From positions 1-64,000 of the forward strand of contig DETD01000018.1 of NCBI GenBank assembly GCA_002362105.1: a DNA stretch of 64,000 nt. Reading direction: 5' to 3'. The stretch's first letter is position 1. Every line of letters starts with the position of its first letter. The translations under genes were made by a program, and so were the position numbers. Under the pieces are notes generated by a model. It saw nothing but the letters and a program-made list of their open reading frames with translations. It was not told the origin of the DNA and ran no database searches. This stretch comes from Bacteroidales bacterium UBA3297. Its GTDB lineage: Bacteria > Bacteroidota > Bacteroidia > Bacteroidales > Paludibacteraceae. This document shows positions 8,589 through 16,983 of this stretch, in pieces.

Positions 8589-9920
8589 TTATTTATCAAT
8601 CATACACATTATTATATTGTTAATCTCTTCTTCTAAAGAAGTATTCGTATGAATTGGTTTGAAGTTTTTCATTCTTTTGCCGACCTCATTATACAATTCA
8701 ATTTGTTTTTCGATTTCTTCTTTAGAGAATTCTTGTTTTCGTTTTAGAATCTCGTCAGGTGTACAATACAAGAAAAAAGTATAATCTACTTTGGGTATAA
8801 ATCTATACAAAAACAAAAGCAAACGTCTTGATACATTCATTTCAAAACGTTGAGGAAAAACAACCATATCAACATAATGTCTATCAAACAAAACGATGCC
8901 ACCTAAACTTCTTATTTTTCCATATTTTAAAGGTGCCAATAAATAATCGACCCAAAAATATAGAGCTTTTATAAGAGAAAAAAACTTGTTTTTTGTTTTT
9001 TTCTCTGGTTCAACAATAGTCAATCCCTTCTGTTCCTCTTTACATATCCCTGACTTACTATTTTTCTTCCCTAAAAGTTCTCTTATCTCTGGTAAAACGT
9101 AGGGTCTCCAATAACCATAAAAGACCTTCTTAGATTTCAACAAATTAACGAACACTTTGTTTAATTCATCAAGAATTGTTGTTTTACCAGCTCCATCTAG
9201 ACCACAAAAAGCAACACACTTACCTGATGGGGAAAAAAACCTCTTCACCAACTTTTTTAACGTTTTAAAAACATTAATATACGTATTAGGTTTAAAAAGT
9301 GCCTTAAATAGAGCCTTCCTTTTCAAAGCAGGCATCTGTTTTTCTATCTCCCTCCATCGTTCTGATTCTATGAACTCAATAATACTTCGAGAGTCTTTTT
9401 CAGACCAAAGTTTCATCATTCCATTCAGAAATGACTCGTCCATACAATAATGCAAAATTTCCTTTTTATAACATTCTTTTTTCAACTTTCCCCATTCAAA
9501 ATGAGGGTATAAAAAATGCATAAGAGCTTCTATTTCAGGTCTTGCCACAAAAAAGTTCTTATATGGCATGATATATTTACCCATATCCTCCTTATCTACC
9601 AAAGTAAAGGTTGATTTATAAGAGGTATCAACTAACACATCTATTTTCATAAATGTCAACTGACCTTTTAAGTATCTATAGCATACTATATTAAAACCAT
9701 TATTAGTTTCATTATCTATTAATATATAATGTTTTGTCTCTTTTACTGATTGGTATACAGCTGCACGAAACCCCCTCAAATCAGCAGTCCAAATATCAAT
9801 ATCATGATTCACAAAATCTGGTAGATTTTGATAATCACCTATAATTGCATATTGAATATGTTGTTGATTCAATCGAGTAATTAAAGACTCAAACAAGTCC
9901 TTACTATAATTATTAATCAT
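8589..9920 (-). CDS. Two-domain protein: nucleotidyltransferase-like N-terminus, thymidylate-kinase-like C-terminus
   Basis: The 443-residue protein has an N-terminal part (about 1-200) with IIGDYQNL followed by NHDIDIW, resembling the GD/DxD metal site of nucleotidyltransferase folds. The C-terminal part (from about 230) carries FCGLDGAGKTTIL, a Walker A of the thymidylate-kinase type, then LFDRHYVDMVVFP, a DR(H/Y) motif that binds the phosphate acceptor in that family. Such fusions occur in Bacteroidota surface-polysaccharide clusters, where the acceptor is thought not to be dTMP. A glycan-modifying kinase is possible. It shares a 4-base ATGA overlap with the upstream glycosyltransferase, so translation is probably coupled. 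Confidence 0.7.
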   Translation of the reverse strand: MINNYSKDLFESLITRLNQQHIQYAIIGDYQNLPDFVNHDIDIWTADLRGFRAAVYQSVKETKHYILIDNETNNGFNIVCYRYLKGQLTFMKIDVLVDTSYKSTFTLVDKEDMGKYIMPYKNFFVARPEIEALMHFLYPHFEWGKLKKECYKKEILHYCMDESFLNGMMKLWSEKDSRSIIEFIESERWREIEKQMPALKRKALFKALFKPNTYINVFKTLKKLVKRFFSPSGKCVAFCGLDGAGKTTILDELNKVFVNLLKSKKVFYGYWRPYVLPEIRELLGKKNSKSGICKEEQKGLTIVEPEKKTKNKFFSLIKALYFWVDYLLAPLKYGKIRSLGGIVLFDRHYVDMVVFPQRFEMNVSRRLLLFLYRFIPKVDYTFFLYCTPDEILKRKQEFSKEEIEKQIELYNEVGKRMKNFKPIHTNTSLEEEINNIIMCMIDK

Positions 9921-10882
9921 TTACTCTTATTGTATTTATTTACATCAAAAAATTTCACAAATAGTTCTTTAGGTGTTTTTTTAGAAAACAATGCATATAC
10001 AGCATTCCCATTTGCACAAGACATAATCACGCTTTTCTCCTTATCTCTTAGTTTACCAAAAGTCTTCCAATAGAAAAATTTGAAACCATAGAACAAGAAT
10101 GAAAGGACTCTAAAAGCAAACGACTTATACCAGCAATTTTCACCATAAAACATCAATTCGCCCTTTACAGTTGCTGGTTTTGTAGCTACTATAGTCTTGG
10201 ACCATGTACCTCCGCCATAATGAGTTATACGGATATCGTCATCTACATAGCAATAAAAACCTTCTTTATTTAATGCTGTAGATAGAGCAATATCTTCAGG
10301 ACAGAAAAAATAACGTTCGTCAAAAAAACCAAATTTTCTAAATATATTAGTTTTAATTAAGAACGCAGCGCCATGTATATTGTAACTTTTAAAAACACCT
10401 TTTTTGTTAACAAAACCGGACTTTTCCTCATACCATTTAAATAAGCCAAGATAATCGAGCAAAAGGGTTGGCAAATTGTATTTTCCACGCCCACTATGCT
10501 GGACAGAGCCATTGGGTCTGTAAACAACTGGGCTAAGAACAGCCACATTGTCTGATAATTTTCTTATTGAACTTACTAGTTTATCAACCACATTTTCAAA
10601 AAGTTCTGTATCGTCATTAAGAATAAAGCAGTATTCTCCAGAAGCATATTTTAATGCCAAATTATTATTCTCCGAAAAACCTCGAATCTCGTTACTCTCT
10701 ATAAATTTAACCCAAGGGAAATCAGACCTTACTTTTTTAAGATTTTCAGATGAAAACAAGTACGCCGTAACCAATACCTCATATGAGATATTAGTGAATC
10801 TCTGAATACTTTTTAAACAAGGGTACAAAAACTTGAGATTGTTCATACATACAATCACAATACTAACTACGACTTTATCCAT
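9917..10882 (-). CDS. GT2-family glycosyltransferase
   Basis: The 321-residue protein shows the GT-A fold signatures: VVSIVIVCMNNLKFL at the start, IRGFSENNNLAL near residue 63 and the metal-binding NDDTELF near 90. FGFFDERYFFCPEDIALS (about 185-200) is the acceptor-side region with ED. This subgroup resembles rhamnosyltransferases of O-antigen synthesis. The end lacks clear membrane helices. It is 2 bases from the polymerase gene upstream and overlaps the kinase-like gene downstream by 4 bases. Confidence 0.88.
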   Translation of the reverse strand: MDKVVVSIVIVCMNNLKFLYPCLKSIQRFTNISYEVLVTAYLFSSENLKKVRSDFPWVKFIESNEIRGFSENNNLALKYASGEYCFILNDDTELFENVVDKLVSSIRKLSDNVAVLSPVVYRPNGSVQHSGRGKYNLPTLLLDYLGLFKWYEEKSGFVNKKGVFKSYNIHGAAFLIKTNIFRKFGFFDERYFFCPEDIALSTALNKEGFYCYVDDDIRITHYGGGTWSKTIVATKPATVKGELMFYGENCWYKSFAFRVLSFLFYGFKFFYWKTFGKLRDKEKSVIMSCANGNAVYALFSKKTPKELFVKFFDVNKYNKSK

Positions 10883-10884
10883 AT

Positions 10885-12069
10885 TTATATGACAGCTGTT
10901 TTAACAATGCACTTATAATACCAATAACCTGTACAAAAATAGAACAAACAGTTTGAAGGGAATCCATCAATCAAATTCTCTGTTAAATGATACAGTATCA
11001 ATGGTAATATAAAATAAAAACACTTTTCATTTCGAATAGCAGAAAATAACTGTTTAATATAACTTATTAAAACAAAAAAAACCACACCACCATATTCAAT
11101 TAATACTCGTAAAAAATCGTTATGAGGTTTTAAATGATGATAAAATTTTGTGTAATTATCTCCTAGACCAATAAGAAAAGAATACATCCAATTTGTAAAA
11201 AAATCATCTGTTATTCTAAGCCAATGTTGTAAACGCCAAATTGAAGAAGTATTATCACTTCTCATATTATCAGCAACAGCATTATCATTCTGCAAAGTCC
11301 ACAACTCAAGTTCCTTCAAATTTAACCAGTCATCTAACGACATAGATTTATATATTTCTATAACATTTCTAATACGAGCAAATATAGAAAAAGAACTATA
11401 TAAAACCAGAAGATAAAAAACGAAAGCCATAACAATAGTCATGACCATTAGATTCTTATTTCGTCTATTAATAATAATAATACTCAGCAGCAATGCGGCA
11501 ACAATGCCTAGAGAAGAACCGACTAAAACATACAAAAGTAAAATTATAGCTGAAATATGAACAGCCTTATTTTCTCCATTATTTAATGTATAATACAACA
11601 AAGCACAACATCCTCCCCAATATACAAAGGTATTACTATTAGGGAAAAACATAGACTGATTCAAACTATGGTCAAAAATACCAACAATTAGAAGAGGCAA
11701 AAAACAAACCATATTAAGAATAAGACTTTTCGGTTTTATATCAACATCATATTTTTCAAAATTTAAACCCAAATAAAAACATGATATATAGCCGAAGAAC
11801 TTCAACACGTTTCCCACAAGCGGACTTTGCTTATAAAAGACAAGCATTCCAAAAACAATAACACACAAACAAATCAGATTTTTTTTATTATTGAATACAT
11901 TTACGCCAAATTGAGAATTACAACTTACTAAATAAGAAATAAATAAAATTTGCAACAAATAAAGGATTGCCTGGACAGCCGAACTTTGAAACAAATGATT
12001 ATTCAACATTGTAACCAAAAGAACAGCAATCAAAAAAGCCAAGAAGAAATTAATACTAATACTTTTCAT
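10885..12069 (-). CDS. wzy: O-antigen polymerase-like integral membrane protein (Wzy type)
   Basis: I prefer the ATG at 12069 (MKSISINFFLAFLIAVL), since it places a membrane helix at the start; a frame from 12090 adds seven residues. The protein has about ten hydrophobic segments. A large extracytoplasmic loop (about 220-310) contains WRLQHW and is followed by GLGDNYTKFYHHLKPHNDFLRVLIEYG, the H-N-x-x-L motif characteristic of Wzy and Wzy-C ligase-like proteins. It would link repeat units in the periplasm after flipping. Overall sequence is poorly conserved, as usual for Wzy. A WaaL-type ligase is the main alternative. Confidence 0.78.
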   Translation of the reverse strand: MKSISINFFLAFLIAVLLVTMLNNHLFQSSAVQAILYLLQILFISYLVSCNSQFGVNVFNNKKNLICLCVIVFGMLVFYKQSPLVGNVLKFFGYISCFYLGLNFEKYDVDIKPKSLILNMVCFLPLLIVGIFDHSLNQSMFFPNSNTFVYWGGCCALLYYTLNNGENKAVHISAIILLLYVLVGSSLGIVAALLLSIIIINRRNKNLMVMTIVMAFVFYLLVLYSSFSIFARIRNVIEIYKSMSLDDWLNLKELELWTLQNDNAVADNMRSDNTSSIWRLQHWLRITDDFFTNWMYSFLIGLGDNYTKFYHHLKPHNDFLRVLIEYGGVVFFVLISYIKQLFSAIRNEKCFYFILPLILYHLTENLIDGFPSNCLFYFCTGYWYYKCIVKTAVI

Positions 12070-12121
12070 GTTAATGTCAGTCCTTAGCAACTATTTCATT
12101 TATTTCTTTATTACATTTTCC

Positions 12122-13336
12122 TCAGAATTGTTTTAAAAACTCTTGCGATACGAGTTTCAAGACATCTTGAGTTTTGTTATACGGGCCATTTAAAGAAACA
12201 TCGTTCTCCAATTTCGTACAAAAATCCTTAACAAGAACTTCATAGCCCGTATCCATGATCCGTTCAACAGAAATCATCCTTTCTTTCAGTCCCAAAAACT
12301 CTAACAAACCCTCCATCTTATGTTCATAACTTAAAGCAATAAAAGGAACTCTATTATTTATTGCAAATACTATGCTATGATAACGTCCCCCAACAAGAAA
12401 TGCAGAATTTGAAATTATCGTCTGCTGAACATCACTACTATAGACATCATCAAGAACCACAATATCATTTTTTGGGGCTTTCAAAGCTATCTCACGGAAA
12501 AAATTCACATCATTGTCTATTGTTGATGAATTATTAAATGTCTGCGGCAACATCACAATCTTTTTCCCCACAAATTTATCTAATAAAACATCAATAATAG
12601 AAATATAGAAATCAATAAGAAAATCCTTGGTAATCTTATTTTTGAAATTGCAATGCCATATTAAAATATTAGGAACAAACACCACATAACCATTTTCACC
12701 CAACATACACCTCACATTATGCGGAATATCAACATTCGGAACATCAAAAAAAGCAGAATCGACAGTTGAGATATACCGTGTCAATCCTATTTCATCTGCA
12801 AATTTTTGAGACTTAGAATCTCTCAAACTTATAAATGAGCAATAATTAAGAATCCGTGTAGATAATTTCTTAAAACACTTTTGAGAAATTGTTGATTCAG
12901 GGAATGGTCCTATAGAACGTCCGAAATATCCTAAAGTTTTTTTTTGTTTCATTGCCATATATAGAAGGAACAAATGCCACCAATTTTGAAATCCTCCCAA
13001 ACACATTCCACCTGGACAACATAGTATATAATCTGCCTCTTTATAAATACCAGAAATTGGTCTAATAGCAGGATGTAGCTTCCATAAAAAATGAAGTCCT
13101 GTGATCAATCCTATCTTCGCAATTAGATAAGCACCTTTTCTGTTTCTTTTCAAATTAACATAAGAAACAGAAGTATCAAATACCTTAAACTGGTTTACAG
13201 AATCATCTGGCGCACAAAAAAAAAGAACTTTTATCTTTACGTCTGTAAAATTCTTTAACAAAAATCGAACAAATGCTTTATGAGCAGCCTCATCACCCCT
13301 ATTATTCAACGGCTGATTTATTAGTAGAATATTCAT
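12122..13336 (-). CDS. Polysaccharide pyruvyltransferase family protein
   Basis: The 404-residue protein begins MNILLINQPLNNRGDEA, the N-R-G-D/E-A start of the pyruvyltransferase family. ILCCPGGMCLGG (about 105) and GRSIGPFP (about 140) are glycine-rich motifs of the first half. GGRYHSIVFAINNRVPFIALSYEHK (about 345-370) is the conserved H-S-x-x-F-A signature of the second half. Members add pyruvate ketals to sugars, or act as related transferases. It overlaps the FrhB-family gene by 4 bases; these two families often travel together in capsule clusters. Confidence 0.88.
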   Translation of the reverse strand: MNILLINQPLNNRGDEAAHKAFVRFLLKNFTDVKIKVLFFCAPDDSVNQFKVFDTSVSYVNLKRNRKGAYLIAKIGLITGLHFLWKLHPAIRPISGIYKEADYILCCPGGMCLGGFQNWWHLFLLYMAMKQKKTLGYFGRSIGPFPESTISQKCFKKLSTRILNYCSFISLRDSKSQKFADEIGLTRYISTVDSAFFDVPNVDIPHNVRCMLGENGYVVFVPNILIWHCNFKNKITKDFLIDFYISIIDVLLDKFVGKKIVMLPQTFNNSSTIDNDVNFFREIALKAPKNDIVVLDDVYSSDVQQTIISNSAFLVGGRYHSIVFAINNRVPFIALSYEHKMEGLLEFLGLKERMISVERIMDTGYEVLVKDFCTKLENDVSLNGPYNKTQDVLKLVSQEFLKQF

Positions 13337-14265
13337 ATAATTTTATTTTCAATAATTCTTTTAAAGTACAAATGAAGATTCCATAATACGGGATTTAGGA
13401 ACAATCTTCTATACCATTTATTATTTATAAGATTAATATAAACAGTCATTATTTTTAAAGAATTTCTAGCTCTTCTCTTTCTTTCAATAGTATATAACTG
13501 TGACTGCAAAATCAAGTTGGCATCTATAGGCGACAACTCTATATAAGAGTCTGAATAACATCGTTTTAAATAATCTGAAGCTTTTTGACTATTCACCACG
13601 ACCAATGTTTTACCTACTTTCTCGTTTTTTAAATAAAACTCCAACCAAGGATCTGCTAAAACGATATCCGAAGCAGTGTTTAATGTATTTGCACATAGAA
13701 AACATTTTTTTCGAATAAAAAATCTAGAATGGAATATCTCAGACCACAAAGAGTTGTTATTTGGGATAAATATATTCCGATTACACTCTATCTGAATACC
13801 ACTAGGCCAACCATTACCTCTATACTGGAGTTTTCTTACATCTTCTTTCTTTACTTTTAGACGCTTAAGCAAATAATAAGTGGCCTCAATTGTCTGCTGA
13901 GAAGAGCATGTCAAACCAATAATAAAAGATTCATGTCCTGCTTCTTTTAAATAATTCCGAATAGCAGCGACTTGACAAGGCAACGCAAAACATGCAAAAC
14001 TTCCTTTAATTCTATCAACATTTCGTTTAACAAATCCAATCAAATCAATCTCTTGATAAATAGAACCAGTGACTACATAATCATCATAGGAATAAATCAA
14101 CTTAGGTTCATATCTTAGAGATCTATGATTAAAGACAAAAGTAATAGAAGTTTCTATTATTTGTTTTTCAAACAACCACTTCAGCAATGAACTACCAACA
14201 CCTCCAGATGAAGATTGGTATCTTATAGTTTCGTTTGTTGAGTATCCTATATATGAATCGATCAT
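13333..14265 (-). CDS. Coenzyme F420 hydrogenase beta-subunit (FrhB) family protein
   Basis: The 310-residue protein has SSSGGVGSSLLKWLF near residue 19 and CFALPCQVAAIRNYL near 92, the C-x(4)-CQ motif of the FrhB family. IIGLTCSS lies near 118, CFLCANTLN near 190, and SDIVLADPWLEF near 205. FrhB proteins bind flavin and iron-sulfur clusters. In bacteria they are common in polysaccharide clusters next to pyruvyltransferases, where the reaction is unclear; F420 itself is not implied. The gene overlaps both neighbours by 4 bases. Confidence 0.85.
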   Translation of the reverse strand: MIDSYIGYSTNETIRYQSSSGGVGSSLLKWLFEKQIIETSITFVFNHRSLRYEPKLIYSYDDYVVTGSIYQEIDLIGFVKRNVDRIKGSFACFALPCQVAAIRNYLKEAGHESFIIGLTCSSQQTIEATYYLLKRLKVKKEDVRKLQYRGNGWPSGIQIECNRNIFIPNNNSLWSEIFHSRFFIRKKCFLCANTLNTASDIVLADPWLEFYLKNEKVGKTLVVVNSQKASDYLKRCYSDSYIELSPIDANLILQSQLYTIERKRRARNSLKIMTVYINLINNKWYRRLFLNPVLWNLHLYFKRIIENKII

Positions 14266-15608
14266 TTTCTTTCAAAAAACTTTAAAACAAGAGGTAAGTA
14301 TCTGAAACCAAAGAGAACGGAATACACTTCTTTTTTCAGTATATCCCAATAAGGTGGTATAAATAGACTTCCTACCATAGAAGCTACTAATATCGTAACT
14401 ATAGTAACATAGGCAGAACCGACAACTCCATATTTGGGTATTACCAAAGAATTTAGAATGATACAAGTCAAACAGCCCAAAATATTTTTAAAAACAGCCC
14501 ACTTTTGCTTGTTTTCTATTATAATCAACTGACCACCAGCAGAAGATATGGCCATTCCTATCGTCTTAAAAGACAATATCTGCAAAACTGGCACAGCTGC
14601 TACATATTCTTTTCCAAAAGATAATAATATGAGCCAATAAGACGAAAAAGACACTATCAAAGACAATAATATAGAAACCCATATTACTATTGATAAAAAT
14701 TGTATACACCTCGTGTCATATAAAATCTTATTTCCAGAATTATATGTTTTCACTAGAATTGGCGTGACAGTCTGTGTTATAACAACAGGCAAAAACAAAA
14801 CTAGATCTAAGAATTTACTAGCAGTTGCAAAATAACCAACAGATTCTTTATCTAACATATTTCCTAACATAACCTGATCTATACGTTGATAAATAATGAC
14901 AGCAGCACCAGATAAGACAAGAGGAAAAGACTGCTTTATCAAAAAAGGAACAAGATTTCTGTCAAACGACCATTTTTTAATTTTATCAACTACAGTAGAA
15001 TAGGAAATACAATAACCGCTAGCGACCAAAAAAGTATCAAATAATGTTGCGCAAATAAAATACTCTAAAGGTGCTTTATACCACAACAAAACAACTTTTA
15101 CAAAAGCACCTATCACGGTTCTTGAAATTTCAGACTTAACAACATATTCATTTTTTACTATAGAAGTAAAATAATTACGGATAACCTCGAAACATCCCGA
15201 AAATAAACTTAAAGAATAAACTAGAATCATTACGGATGTAAAAAAATCCGACTTATATAAAAATAATGAAACAACAACCAACAAGTAGCCAACAGAAGCA
15301 AAAAATAATCTTATGCTGAAACAGGTCCCCATCAAGACATCACGCTTTTCTGGAGTTCTAGACAATTCTCTAACCTCTATATTTGTCAATCCAAATGTTG
15401 AAATAACCGTAAATATCGTAACATAGCTTATCACATAGTTCATTAAGCCATATTGTTCAGGTCCTAAATAACGGGCAACTAATATACCTACAAATAGGTT
15501 TCCGAGCATATTTATAACCTTCCCTAACATAGCCCAAAACACATTTGAAAGAATCTTTTTCTTTACAGTATCTTGCTTATTAAACTTATTAAAAAAATTA
15601 GGAAACAT
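14262..15608 (-). CDS. wzx: Polysaccharide flippase (Wzx/MATE-like), first gene of the cluster
   Basis: The 448-residue protein has about 12-14 hydrophobic helices. The N-terminus, ILSNVFWAMLGKVINMLGNLFVGILVARYLGPEQYG, is split here as ILSNVFWAMLGKV and ARYLGPEQYG, the last being the hallmark of Wzx/RfbX-type flippases. It should move undecaprenyl-diphosphate-linked repeat units from the cytoplasmic to the periplasmic leaflet for polymerisation by the Wzy-like protein. It is the promoter-proximal gene. No clear TAnnTTTG box is visible in the 220 bases upstream. Confidence 0.9.
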   Translation of the reverse strand: MFPNFFNKFNKQDTVKKKILSNVFWAMLGKVINMLGNLFVGILVARYLGPEQYGLMNYVISYVTIFTVISTFGLTNIEVRELSRTPEKRDVLMGTCFSIRLFFASVGYLLVVVSLFLYKSDFFTSVMILVYSLSLFSGCFEVIRNYFTSIVKNEYVVKSEISRTVIGAFVKVVLLWYKAPLEYFICATLFDTFLVASGYCISYSTVVDKIKKWSFDRNLVPFLIKQSFPLVLSGAAVIIYQRIDQVMLGNMLDKESVGYFATASKFLDLVLFLPVVITQTVTPILVKTYNSGNKILYDTRCIQFLSIVIWVSILLSLIVSFSSYWLILLSFGKEYVAAVPVLQILSFKTIGMAISSAGGQLIIIENKQKWAVFKNILGCLTCIILNSLVIPKYGVVGSAYVTIVTILVASMVGSLFIPPYWDILKKEVYSVLFGFRYLPLVLKFFERK

Positions 15609-15831
15609 AGAATAACCTTAAATTAAGAATCCTTCTTACAGATTTCCATAAGAAAGGCAAGCATAGAATCTGTTAATTTCTATTGTTTTTATATCTCTAT
15701 AACAAAGGACAACAGAGCCATAGTTAAAACACTTTAGACTTGGGATAAATAAATGCCAGTCTCCATTGAATTCTAAACTAAGCAAAGGAAGCGTTCAACA
15801 ATACAACTCATATTGATTTGTGAATTTTACT

Positions 15832-16035
15832 TTACCGGTCCCCCAGTTCCGCCTTAATATCGTTGACGATATAGGTGTCGGACATAAGTTGGTAGCCGTA
15901 TTTGGGGTCGTGCAACTGCTGCCCCACGGTAGAATTATAGAAGAGGAGCAAAGCCCTTTTGGGTGAAATCTGAAGTTCGTCGGACAACTGCATAATAATG
16001 CGTGTTATCTTGCGATATAAAATATAATCTTTCAC
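15832..16035 (-). CDS. DUF3791-family small protein, downstream copy
   Basis: The 67-residue product can only start at the GTG at 16035, since the frame closes seven codons upstream without an ATG. It keeps the family's features: an N-terminal helix, LQISPKRALLLFYNS in the middle and SDTYIVNDIKAELGD at the end, matching the Y-I-V-x-D-I tail of DUF3791. It lies 49 bases after the DUF3990 gene. DUF3791 and DUF3990 genes commonly neighbour each other; a partner or antitoxin role is inferred. Confidence 0.7.
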   Translation of the reverse strand: MKDYILYRKITRIIMQLSDELQISPKRALLLFYNSTVGQQLHDPKYGYQLMSDTYIVNDIKAELGDR

Positions 16036-16084
16036 TTTAAAATCTATTACATTTCAAAATCGAAAACGTCCGTTATATTTTTGC

Positions 16085-16591
16085 TTATAATTCAATAGCC
16101 TCAACAAAAGACAAGTATTTGTCTATGATAACTTGATTACTAATACAAACCTGATGCTTAAGATTTTCGTTTACAAGTCTTCCTAAAGCAACTTCAGCAG
16201 TAATAAATCCATCGACATAAGCTTCAACGGTTGAAATCACACTGTCATTGGCAATTCCACCCTCAATCCAATCGTAACCCGCCCAAGGTTGCTGTCCCTT
16301 GCGACTTTCAGCAATAAAGTCAAGCCATTCTTTATCATAAGAAGGGAATATTCGGGAACGAAATGCTTTTTCAGAAAGAAATAGTCCCTGTTCGAACCGA
16401 TATACATTAAGAACTGCTTTATGATTCTTTTTTCTCGCAGCCTTTGTAAGAGCCCAACTGACAGCTTGTTCTCGATTGTTTGTAAGATAAAATCCTGGGC
16501 CAAAGTCAAGATCTGGACGCCCCACATGCGTCAGCGGTTCACAAACGACACTGGTTGCCCCATGAAAAAGAACATATTCGTCATTCCTCAT
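16085..16591 (-). CDS. DUF3990 protein, ADP-ribosyltransferase-like fold, putative toxin
   Basis: The 168-residue protein has FHGATSVV (His near residue 9) followed by DFGPGFYLTNNREQAVSWA (about 28-46). This H..., then D-F-G-x-G-F-Y-L-T pattern with a following helix is the core of ADP-ribosyltransferase-like folds. NDSVISTVEAYVDG (about 122) is the conserved downstream part of DUF3990. The fold assignment is my inference; activity is not demonstrated. The start overlaps the end of the upstream DUF3791 gene by 11 bases and a second DUF3791 gene follows, so the three form one operon that looks like a toxin with one or two small partners. Confidence 0.78.
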   Translation of the reverse strand: MRNDEYVLFHGATSVVCEPLTHVGRPDLDFGPGFYLTNNREQAVSWALTKAARKKNHKAVLNVYRFEQGLFLSEKAFRSRIFPSYDKEWLDFIAESRKGQQPWAGYDWIEGGIANDSVISTVEAYVDGFITAEVALGRLVNENLKHQVCISNQVIIDKYLSFVEAIEL

Positions 16592-16820
16592 CGTTCTCGT
16601 AATTTAAAAGCGTTTCTATGACATCATCAGCCACATAATCGGCACTCTGGGTATGAAGCGTATCGTAAAATTTCAAAAGGCGGTTTTCGATAAGCCCTTG
16701 TTTATCGAGCCGTTGAACAAGCTGAAACGGAGAAATTCCCATCTTACGCGCCGCCGTCTCGATGGCAATTACACTGAACTGAATGACCTCGCTTTCCCGC
16801 GTACGCAAACTTCCTTCCAT
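16581..16820 (-). CDS. DUF3791-family small protein, upstream copy (putative antitoxin)
   Basis: The 79-residue protein shows the full DUF3791 pattern: IQFSVIAIETAARKMGISP, then FYDTLHTQSADYVADDVIETL. It is first in the operon and overlaps the DUF3990 gene by 11 bases, as many antitoxins do. It differs strongly from the second DUF3791 copy at 15832, so the two are old paralogues rather than a recent duplication. Confidence 0.78.
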   Translation of the reverse strand: MEGSLRTRESEVIQFSVIAIETAARKMGISPFQLVQRLDKQGLIENRLLKFYDTLHTQSADYVADDVIETLLNYENDEE

Positions 16821-16983
16821 AAGAAAAAAAATTAAACTCTATGGTTGCCGTATTTACAATAGGTCCGACATTTGTTATTGATAACGTTCTCTTTGTCATT
16901 GAAAAAGTTAAAGAGCCTGCACCCTACAAACCTACTAAACTTATAATCTTTATATTTATAAACCTGCCAAACCAAAGCTAAGC

